From UBA11164 sp034376725 (GTDB taxonomy: Bacteria > Pseudomonadota > Gammaproteobacteria > Xanthomonadales > Xanthomonadaceae): a stretch of 14,109 nucleotides of DNA. The notes under the pieces are model-generated. The model was given only the letters and a program-made list of their open reading frames with translations, was not told where the DNA came from and ran no database searches. The stretch lies in contig JAXMJH010000105.1 in NCBI GenBank assembly GCA_034376725.1, positions 1-14,109 of the forward strand, in the 5' to 3' direction. The position numbers were made by a program, and so were the translations under genes. Positions 8,016 to 14,109 of this stretch are shown here, in pieces; position 1 is the stretch's first letter; each line of letters begins with the position of its first letter.

Positions 8016-11000
8016 ATGATGTCCCTCAAACGCCGCCCGCTGACCGTCGCTGTCGCCGCACTGGCCCTGGCGATACAGGCTGCGTTTGCCGCCGAACCGG
8101 CATCGCTTTCGCTGGTCCTGTTCGATGACCAGATGCCGCTGCCCGGCGCCGAAGTGCGCGTCGACGATCAGACGCTGGGCCAGACCGACAGCAACGGCGC
8201 TTCGCGCATGCAGGTGCCGGCCGGCGCCCGCCGATTGACCGTGCTGCGCGATGGCCGCGAGGTGCTGTCGGTCGATCTGAATCTGAGCGAGCGCGAAAGC
8301 GCCGAAGTGATCGCCACCCTTTACCCCGATGCCGCGCCCGGCATCTTCATCGAAAGCTCGCATGGCGGCGGCGGCGTCCAGCAGGCGCGGTCCGATGCCG
8401 ACGCCGGACCGCCGGGCGAGCTCAGCGGCCGGATCGTCAGCGCGGAGGATGGCGCGCCGGTTGCCGGCGCGCGGGTGTTCGTCAGCGGCACGCCACTGGA
8501 TGTGGTGACCGATGCCGACGGCCGCTATCGCGTCGCCATCCAGCCGGGCAGCTATGCGATCTCGGTCATCGCCCCGCGCTTCGGCGCGCAGACCCTGGTC
8601 GAGGTGCCCATCGCCTCCGGGGAAGAAACCGAGCGCAATGTCGAACTCACTCCGGCCGGGCTGGAACTGCCCGAGTTCGTCGTGCTCGAACCGTTCATCG
8701 AAGGCTCGCTGGCCGCCTTCGTCGAGGAACGGCGCAGCTCCTCGGCAGTGGCTGACATTCTCGGCGCCGAACAGATTGCCCGGGCCGGCGACTCGGATGC
8801 CGCCGGGGCGCTCAAGAGGGTTACCGGCCTGACCCTGGTCGACGGCAAGTTCGTGTTCGTGCGCGGTCTGGGCGAACGCTATTCCAGCGTGCTGTTCAAT
8901 GGTGCGCAGATTCCCAGCCCGGACCCGACCCGGCGGGTGGTGCCGCTCGATCTGTTTCCGACCAGCATCCTGCAGGGCGTGGTGGTACAGAAGACGTTCA
9001 CCCCTGACATGCCCGGCGAGTTCGGCGGCGGTACCATCCAGTTGCGCACGGTCGGCGTGCCGGAGTCGCCGTTCTTCAAGATTTCGCTTGGTGGCACGTT
9101 TGTCGACGGCACCACGTTCAGTGACGGGCTGACCATCGATGGCGGCGGTCGGGATTTCACCGGATTCGACGACGGCACGCGCGCCGAGCCCGATGCCTTG
9201 CGCCAGCTGCGCGAAGAAGGACGCTTTTTGCGCCAGCGCGGACCGTTCACGCCGGACGGCTTCAGCGCCGAGCAGATCGAAGCGATCGGCGAAGACCTGA
9301 TCAGCGATCTCAATATCGAACGAGGCCGCAACCGGCCCAATGGCAGTCTCGGCATGTCCGGCGGTTACCGGTTCGACTTCGGGCAGGATTGGTCGGCCGG
9401 CTTCATCGCCGCGATGCGTTACGGCAACAGCCGCGACAACCGCGACGAGATTCGGCGCGTGTTCCAGAATTCCGGCGACGGACTGGCGCTGCGTGGCGAA
9501 ACCGAGCTGCAGCGCAGCATCCGTGAGTACGAGCTCAGCGGCTACGCTGCGGTCGGCATCGAATACGCTGACCTGCACAAGGTCCAGTTCGGCCGCACCC
9601 TGGTGCGCCAGACCGAAGAAGAGCTGCGCATCACCACCGGGGAAGTCGACAGCCAGGTGTTGGAGCGCAACCTCATCGAATGGATCGAAAACGATCTGAA
9701 GATCAGTCAGGGTATCGGTGAACATCGATTCCCTCTCGGTTTCTCCTCGGCCCTTCAGCCATTGGAACTGGACTGGCTGTATACGGAGGCGACTGCCGGC
9801 CGCTATGCGCCGAATTCGCGCAACCTGCGCTTCGACTTCAACGAGGCCGGCGAACGGCTGCTGTCGGCGGCATCCGACGGCAACGAGTTCCGCTTTGAAG
9901 ACCTGGGCGACGACAGTCGCAATTGGGAAGTGAGCGCGCGCATTCCCCTTCAGTTCGATAGCGGCTTGGGCGTGACTCTGGGGCTGGTCAAAGGCGCGAT
10001 GGATCGTGAGCGCGATTCGTTCATTCGGCGATTCAGCTTTGGACTGCCGCGCAACATCAATCCGGACGTTCTGCGGCAGGAGAACCCCGAAGACATCTTC
10101 TCGGACGAGAACATCGGCCCCAACGGCTTTGCCCTGCGGGAGGTCACCTCCCCCAGCGATACTTATTTCGCCGAACAAAACCTCGATTACCGTGCCGCTA
10201 CCCTCGACCTGAACCTGTTCGACCGGGTCCGGCTGGTTGGTGGCGTGCGCGAGGAAGACAACCTTCAGCGGGTCACCACCTTCTCGGTGGTCAACCCGAA
10301 CTCGCCGCCCGTGGTCGGCACCATCGAAGGCAAGAATCTACTGCCGTCGGCGGGCCTGACCTGGTGGGTGACCGACAAACAGCAGTTTCGGCTCGGTTAC
10401 AGCGAGACGCTGTCGCGGCCGGATTTTCGCGAACAGACTCCGGCGCAATTTCTCGATCCGATCCTCGATCAGATCGCCTTCGGCAATGCCGATCTGCGGC
10501 AGGCGCGGATCACCAATTACGACGCGCGCTGGGAGTACTACTTCTCGCCAACCGAAAGCCTGTCGTTCGCGCTGTTCCGCAAGGAGTTCGAGGACCCCAT
10601 CGAAAAGCAGATTTTCCCGGGTGGCGGCAGTGTGCTGGTCACGCTGGCCAATGCCGAAAGTGCTACCAACCAGGGCGTAGAGCTGGATCTGTTCAAAAGC
10701 CTGGACGTTTTCGATCGCTGGATCGGATCGGATTCCTGGCTGGCCGCGATCGGCCTGGATCGTCCGCAGTGGAGTAACTTCACGATCGGCGCCAACTATG
10801 CCTGGATCGATTCCGAGGTGACGCTGGACGAGGCGCAGTCCGGCTTCAATACCAACCTCAGCCGCCCGCTCGAAGGCCAGTCGCGTTACGTCGTCAATCT
10901 TCAGCTCGGTTATGAAGACCCGGACGGCCGCGACCAGATCACCTTGCTCTACAACACGTCCGGCGCCCGGATTTCCCAGGTCGGCGTCGACGGCGCACCG

Positions 11001-11192
11001 GACATTCTCGAACAGCCGTTCGGCCAGCTCGATTTTTCCTGGCGTCGGCGGATTGCCGAGAACTGGCGGGTTTCACTGCGCCTGCGCAACCTGCTCGATC
11101 CGAAGTCGGAGTTCACCCAGGGGCCAGAAACCGTTCGTGAGTTCAAGAAGGGCCGGGAGCTCGGCGTCACGGTGGAATGGAGCCCGTTCTGA
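8016..11192 (+). CDS. TonB-dependent outer-membrane receptor with two N-terminal regulatory-like beta domains
   Basis: A 1058-residue outer-membrane receptor. A signal peptide covers about residues 1-25 (ends AAFA). Two carboxypeptidase-regulatory-like beta domains follow: a divergent one at about 28-100 and a typical one at about 134-212 (LSGRIVSAEDGAPVAGARVF, then TDADGRYRVAIQPGSYAISV). A TonB-box candidate, PEFVVLEP, is at about 219-226. The plug domain (about 240-345) contains ALKRVTGLTLVDGKFVFVRG, LGERYSSVLFNG and GEFGGGTIQLRT. The rest is a 22-strand-type barrel ending in the expected C-terminal Phe (VEWSPF). Barrel hallmarks include LRLGYSETLSRPDFRE-like text near residues 791-806. It imports a substrate too large or scarce for porins, powered by TonB. 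Lying 34 bases after the TPR gene, it is probably a dedicated client of the upstream motor. The ribosome site is weak, and the adjacent ATGs at 8016 and 8019 are equivalent candidates. The substrate is unknown; Pho-box-like sites suggest a phosphorus compound. Confidence 0.96.
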   Translation: MMSLKRRPLTVAVAALALAIQAAFAAEPASLSLVLFDDQMPLPGAEVRVDDQTLGQTDSNGASRMQVPAGARRLTVLRDGREVLSVDLNLSERESAEVIATLYPDAAPGIFIESSHGGGGVQQARSDADAGPPGELSGRIVSAEDGAPVAGARVFVSGTPLDVVTDADGRYRVAIQPGSYAISVIAPRFGAQTLVEVPIASGEETERNVELTPAGLELPEFVVLEPFIEGSLAAFVEERRSSSAVADILGAEQIARAGDSDAAGALKRVTGLTLVDGKFVFVRGLGERYSSVLFNGAQIPSPDPTRRVVPLDLFPTSILQGVVVQKTFTPDMPGEFGGGTIQLRTVGVPESPFFKISLGGTFVDGTTFSDGLTIDGGGRDFTGFDDGTRAEPDALRQLREEGRFLRQRGPFTPDGFSAEQIEAIGEDLISDLNIERGRNRPNGSLGMSGGYRFDFGQDWSAGFIAAMRYGNSRDNRDEIRRVFQNSGDGLALRGETELQRSIREYELSGYAAVGIEYADLHKVQFGRTLVRQTEEELRITTGEVDSQVLERNLIEWIENDLKISQGIGEHRFPLGFSSALQPLELDWLYTEATAGRYAPNSRNLRFDFNEAGERLLSAASDGNEFRFEDLGDDSRNWEVSARIPLQFDSGLGVTLGLVKGAMDRERDSFIRRFSFGLPRNINPDVLRQENPEDIFSDENIGPNGFALREVTSPSDTYFAEQNLDYRAATLDLNLFDRVRLVGGVREEDNLQRVTTFSVVNPNSPPVVGTIEGKNLLPSAGLTWWVTDKQQFRLGYSETLSRPDFREQTPAQFLDPILDQIAFGNADLRQARITNYDARWEYYFSPTESLSFALFRKEFEDPIEKQIFPGGGSVLVTLANAESATNQGVELDLFKSLDVFDRWIGSDSWLAAIGLDRPQWSNFTIGANYAWIDSEVTLDEAQSGFNTNLSRPLEGQSRYVVNLQLGYEDPDGRDQITLLYNTSGARISQVGVDGAPDILEQPFGQLDFSWRRRIAENWRVSLRLRNLLDPKSEFTQGPETVREFKKGRELGVTVEWSPF

Positions 11193-11231
11193 TTGGGCCG
11201 GGCGGGGCCAGGCAGGGTCTCGCACGGCGGC

Positions 11232-11265
11232 GCGCCACATTCCTGTAACAGACCGGGCCTAGAGT
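11232..11265 (+). promoter_or_regulatory. Candidate second Pho box with -10 before the beta-helix gene
   Basis: Two 11-base units lie head to tail. The first, GCGCCAC followed by attc (11232-11242), is a weak match. The second, CTGTAAC (11243-11249), is close to the PhoB heptamer CTGTCAT. Ten bases after the second heptamer is TAGAGT (11260-11265), four of six matches to the -10 consensus, which is the distance known for E. coli phoA. It sits inside the 149-base gap between the receptor and the secreted protein, whose ATG is at 11342. This would give the secreted protein a separate PhoB-dependent promoter. It is weaker than the site at 2828. Confidence 0.4.
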
Positions 11266-11341
11266 TTGGCTTGGCCGACGCGGTCGAGGGCGACGCAACA
11301 GTGCGCATCGCCCACTCACGATTTTCTCCAGGAGCCCTGTA

Positions 11342-13117
11342 ATGACTTCCTCTCTTCGTTTATGCACCATGGCTGCCGCCGTGGCCGGCGCCCTGGCGAC
11401 CGGCGGCGCGGAAGCTGCGGTTCGCCTGTCCGACGCCTTCGATGGAAACTGGTTCGATCCGGCCCAGAACGGTCGCGGTATTTCCATCGACTATGTTCCG
11501 CTGACCGCGGTCAACGAGCGCCCGCGCGGCGTGTTCTTCGGTTCTGCGTTCACCTACGACAACGAAGGTAACCCGTTCTGGGTAACCATCCAGAGCGATC
11601 CGCTCGGTGAGTTCGAATTCGAGTTCGACGCGGCGATTTTCCAGGTCTCGGCCGGCACCTGGCCGACGGCCGGCGCCGCCGGAGTGAACCGGGTCGGCAC
11701 CGCCCGAGTGACCGTCAACAGCTGCAACTCGATCACCCTCGATCTGGACATGACCCCTGAGAGCGGGCTGGCCGATCTGAGCTACGATTTCATCCCGGTT
11801 TCCACCGGCGTCGCCAGCGACGACACCCTGGCCGGGCAATGCGTCTATCAGACCGAGTTCACCGGCTGCCCGTCGTTTGCCACGGCGGTCCCCGGTATTC
11901 CGCGCGCCTGCGAGCTGACGGGCAACATCCTGGGCCAGGACATCACCCTGACCAACGACACTACGTGGGTCGTCGAAGGCAAGTTCGGTATCGGCGCCGA
12001 CAACGCGCAGGCCTCTTCGCTCACCATCGAGCCGGGCACCCTGATCGTCGGCACCGGCGACACCTTCGATCACATTGCCATTGCGCGCGGATCGAAGATC
12101 TTCGCCGAAGGTTCAGTCAACGCGCCGATCGTGTTCACCAGCCCGTTCGAGCTGCCAGGTTTCGACGCCAGCCCGTCTCCGGGCGACATCGGCGGCCTGG
12201 CCCTCGCCGGCAACGCGCCGTCCAACTGCAACCCGAACTGCGTGGCTGAGTGGGATCCGACCCTGCGCTACGGCGGCGACGACCCGAATGACAGCAGCGG
12301 CGTGTTGCGCTACATGCAGGTCCGCTATGCCGGCTTCGTGTTCGCCGCCAATCGCGAGCTGAACTCCTTCACTTTCGCTGGCGTTGGCGCCGGCACCGTG
12401 GCCGAGCACCTGCAGTCGTTCTTCGGTCAGGACGACGCCTTCGAATGGTTCGGCGGCACGGTCAATGGCCGTTACCTGGTCGACATCTGCGGCGGCGACG
12501 ACAGCTTCGACTGGGACGAGGGCTACAGCGGCAAGCTGCAATTCGGTTTGGCTGTCCAGCAGGGCTGCTCGGGCGAGGATCACGGCTTCGAATTGGCCAA
12601 CTCGCCGACCAACTTCGATGCCACCCCGCGCGCCCAGGGCCGGTTCGCCAACATCACCACGCTCGGTAACCCGCAGGCCAGCCGCAACACCGATGGCTTG
12701 CAGCTCAAGGAGGGTTCGGCGGGCAACTTCTGGAATCTGGCGATCAGCGGCTACACCCGCTCCTGCGTCGCCTTGCAGGACCTGGCCACCTTCGCCGCCG
12801 CCGGCACCCCGGCCTCGCTGTCGGGCCTGACCACGCTCCAGGGCAGCGTGATCAGTTGTGCCAACAACTTCCGCACCGCGCCCGGCGGCGCGCCGTTCAC
12901 CGCAGAAGCCTGGTTCAACGCCCAGCCGGGCAACGCAGCAGTCGCCAACCTCGGCCTGACCAAGCGCTTCCTGCCGACGGCCGGGTCGCCGCTGCTGAAC
13001 CGGCCGTTCAACCCGGTCGACGACTGGTTCGTCCCGACCGACTACGCCGGTGCCTTCGCCAGCGACCAGGCCAAGGACAACTGGACGCTGGGCTGGACCG
13101 TGGGCGCCAACCCGTAA
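11342..13117 (+). CDS. Secreted two-domain protein with beta-helix-like C-terminal region, receptor partner candidate
   Basis: A 591-residue exported protein. A signal peptide covers about residues 1-25 (AAAVAGALATGGAEA). Residues 27-155 form an all-beta domain with FDGNWFDPAQNGRGISIDYV and AFTYDNEGNPFWVTIQS. This pattern is familiar from many secreted proteins of Xanthomonadales and relatives and is of unknown function. Residues 185-590 match a family often found beside TonB-dependent receptors: SSLTIEPGTLIVG, IAIARGSKIFAEG, APIVFTSP, GDIGGLALAGNAP, RYGGDDPNDSSGVLRYMQVR, AFEWFGGTVNGRYLV and a closing DNWTLGWT. The turn spacing suggests a right-handed beta helix. Acidic clusters (GGDDSFDWDEG) could bind metal ions. 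AGGAG lies seven bases before the ATG. A terminator follows at 13143. It may capture or process substrate for the receptor at the cell surface, but this is inferred from adjacency only. Confidence 0.82.
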   Translation: MTSSLRLCTMAAAVAGALATGGAEAAVRLSDAFDGNWFDPAQNGRGISIDYVPLTAVNERPRGVFFGSAFTYDNEGNPFWVTIQSDPLGEFEFEFDAAIFQVSAGTWPTAGAAGVNRVGTARVTVNSCNSITLDLDMTPESGLADLSYDFIPVSTGVASDDTLAGQCVYQTEFTGCPSFATAVPGIPRACELTGNILGQDITLTNDTTWVVEGKFGIGADNAQASSLTIEPGTLIVGTGDTFDHIAIARGSKIFAEGSVNAPIVFTSPFELPGFDASPSPGDIGGLALAGNAPSNCNPNCVAEWDPTLRYGGDDPNDSSGVLRYMQVRYAGFVFAANRELNSFTFAGVGAGTVAEHLQSFFGQDDAFEWFGGTVNGRYLVDICGGDDSFDWDEGYSGKLQFGLAVQQGCSGEDHGFELANSPTNFDATPRAQGRFANITTLGNPQASRNTDGLQLKEGSAGNFWNLAISGYTRSCVALQDLATFAAAGTPASLSGLTTLQGSVISCANNFRTAPGGAPFTAEAWFNAQPGNAAVANLGLTKRFLPTAGSPLLNRPFNPVDDWFVPTDYAGAFASDQAKDNWTLGWTVGANP

Positions 13118-13142
13118 CGGTTCCTCCGACTCACGCAGCAAA

Positions 13143-13170
13143 GACAAGGCCGGCGCATGCCGGCCTTGTC
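13143..13170 (+). terminator. Intrinsic terminator of the receptor/beta-helix cluster
   Basis: A perfect 12-base stem, gacaaggccggc (13143-13154) with gccggccttgtc (13159-13170), closes on a gcat loop and is followed by the pyrimidine-rich gttctctctt. It lies 25 bases after the stop of the beta-helix gene. The T-tract is short, as is common in GC-rich genomes. Confidence 0.85.
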
Positions 13171-13571
13171 GTTCTCTCTTGTCCACCGCGCAAGCATCTG
13201 CCCACAGTTCGCCCTTTGCTCCTGCTGCGGCCGCCGATACCCTCACCTTGGCGGGCTGTGAGCCCTCGAATCAGACTTCGCTTGCAAGCGGGTTGGTCCT
13301 CGCCGGCTTTGGATCCGCGCCGTGCACCGCAACGCCGTCTCGATGCCCTGCTGCGGATTGGCATGAGAAGTACGACTACTGCGGACGCCGCGGCATTTAC
13401 CCGCCATGACGAGCCGTGGCGGCTGCTACGGAGTGGCGGAGGTTGTAGCCGCCGGGACAGTCATCGCCAAAGGGCCGAGTGCGCCTTTCGTATTCGGCGA
13501 AACGATGCGGGTCCGCATCCGGCTACACTCGGCCTCTGAGCAGTCGGGGCTGGTAGGCCTGACTTATCGAA
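13171..13571. other. Intergenic stretch without a convincing gene
   Basis: About 400 bases between two strong hairpins. Open frames crossing it lack recognisable protein features and ribosome sites, and they read through the terminators or the convergent gene. No tRNA, repeat or promoter was recognised apart from the possible branched RNA structure at 13473-13534, which is listed separately. Confidence 0.5.
13473..13534. other. Candidate three-way-junction RNA structure
   Basis: A perfect 9-base outer stem, ggccgagtg (13473-13481) with cactcggcc (13526-13534), encloses two further hairpins. These are cgcc/ggcg (13482-13485 with 13496-13499) and gatgcg/cgcatc with a ggtc loop (13504-13519). 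The nested arrangement is more orderly than expected by chance but matches no RNA class I recognise. It could instead be a degenerate intergenic repeat. The transcribed strand is unknown. Confidence 0.3.
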
Positions 13572-13599
13572 ACGGGTCCGGGGAGGCCCCCGGACCCGT
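13572..13599 (-). terminator. Hairpin terminator of the convergent protease gene
   Basis: A perfect 12-base stem, acgggtccgggg (13572-13583) with ccccggacccgt (13588-13599), has a four-base loop. On the minus strand it lies about 65 bases after the protease stop codon and is followed by TTCGATAAG, a weak T-rich tail. It could also act on transcripts from the plus strand. Confidence 0.7.
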
Positions 13600-13664
13600 G
13601 TGGCGATACCTCCCCCGAGGTCGGGTTCGGTCGAGCCCGTCGGGTCAAGATGCTTCGGCGACGA

Positions 13665-14109
13665 TCAGGGGATCGGGCCAGTCGGGCAGGCAAAAGTTCT
13701 GCTGCGTGTCGCTGAGCCCGAGGAGTTGCTAACGACGACAGTCACCTGTTCGGAAGAGGATGGAGCACAGCTTCCGAAGAAGTACTCACTTCCTGGAATA
13801 CCATTCCAAGTGATGGTCACCGGTGTGCTTGAAGAATAGCCGACCTTGCACAGGTACTGACCACCACCGCTGTTGGCCCTGTCCGGACAGTTGAACAGAG
13901 TGATCGTCGGTGGCGTCCCGCCGCTACTGCCAAAGCGCGTATAGAGCAGCCTATTCGGGGATCCGGTGCCCGGATTGGTCACCTTGCCGGTGGTGGCGTT
14001 GCTGATGATCGCGTTGGCAACCTGAGCCGGCGTGGCGGCGGGGTTGTTTTCGAGGTACAGCGCCGCCGCGCCGGCCGCATGTGGCGAGGCCATCGACGTG
14101 CCGCTGATG
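13665..14109 (-). CDS. Subtilisin-family (S8) secreted serine protease, C-terminal part only
   Basis: The visible 148 codons are the 3' end of a gene that continues beyond the right edge. The first residues read ISGTSMASPHAAG, the signature around the catalytic serine of S8 peptidases (GTSMA). The rest of the last catalytic-domain helix follows (ALYLENNPAATPAQVANAII), then NPGTGSPNRLLYTRF, the usual end of the subtilase fold. About 80 residues of a beta-rich C-terminal domain come next, with four cysteines (NCPDRAN, YLCKVGY, GSCAP, FACPTG) that probably pair as disulphides, consistent with extracellular location. The in-frame ATG at 14093 is internal to the catalytic motif and is not the real start. 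Asp and His catalytic residues and the signal peptide lie outside the window. The gene is convergent with the TonB/receptor cluster and has its own hairpin terminator. Peptide-scavenging or maturation roles cannot be distinguished here. Confidence 0.93.
   Translation of the reverse strand, partial: ISGTSMASPHAAGAAALYLENNPAATPAQVANAIISNATTGKVTNPGTGSPNRLLYTRFGSSGGTPPTITLFNCPDRANSGGGQYLCKVGYSSSTPVTITWNGIPGSEYFFGSCAPSSSEQVTVVVSNSSGSATRSRTFACPTGPIP

Noticed and set aside
7923..10178. A 751-codon open frame antisense to the TPR end and the receptor gene
   Set aside because: It mirrors the high-GC codon bias of the receptor gene on the opposite strand, lacks recognisable domains, and has no ribosome site or plausible start.
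11193..11231. GC-rich run after the receptor stop, considered as a terminator
   Set aside because: Only four-base GGCC pairings are possible and no T-tract follows, so read-through into the beta-helix gene remains possible.
13460..13464. A GTCAT pentamer that might mark a third Pho box
   Set aside because: No second heptamer lies 11 bases before or after it, and no gene starts downstream in that direction.
13406..13732. A 108-codon plus-strand open frame after the cluster terminator
   Set aside because: It runs through the hairpin at 13572-13599 into the protease gene on the opposite strand, has low-complexity composition and no recognisable motif.

Overview
This is a GC-rich bacterial window, most likely chromosomal DNA of a gammaproteobacterium related to Xanthomonadales or Chromatiales (Wenzhouxiangella-like). 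That placement is an inference from base composition, the argS plus SPOR-protein pair, the Vibrio-type TonB2 gene order and a secreted-protein domain familiar from that group. No rRNA, tRNA, insertion sequence or CRISPR array was seen.

Left part, minus strand (1-2731): argS (GTG start) is translationally coupled to a small SPOR-domain membrane protein. A 358-base gap holding degenerate GC-rich intergenic repeats follows, then the first 11 codons of an unidentified gene. Its strong Shine-Dalgarno is exactly complementary to a segment about 70 bases upstream, so the leader could fold and hide the ribosome site.

Centre, plus strand (2828-13170): a tight operon runs DUF3450 protein - ttpC - exbB - exbD - tonB - TPR protein - TonB-dependent receptor, with start/stop overlaps or gaps of at most 34 bases. 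A separately promoted secreted beta-helix-like protein follows. The first six genes match the Vibrio TonB2/TtpC energy-transduction cluster. The inner-membrane ExbB/ExbD motor, TtpC and TonB would energise the large outer-membrane receptor encoded next. The DUF3450 and TPR proteins are probable periplasmic accessories, and the last protein is a probable exported partner of the receptor.

The most notable signal is regulatory. Upstream of the operon are three GTCAT-centred heptamers spaced exactly 11 bases apart, the layout of a PhoB-binding Pho box. A weaker two-repeat box sits before the beta-helix gene with a -10-like hexamer at the spacing seen in PhoB promoters. No Fur-like site was seen. 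The reading offered here is a phosphate-starvation-induced uptake system for a phosphorus-containing substrate with its own TonB motor. The substrate is unknown.

Right end: a strong hairpin terminator closes the plus-strand cluster. A gap of about 550 bases without a convincing gene holds a candidate branched RNA structure and a second hairpin terminator. The latter serves a convergent, truncated subtilisin-family (S8) secreted protease running off the right edge.
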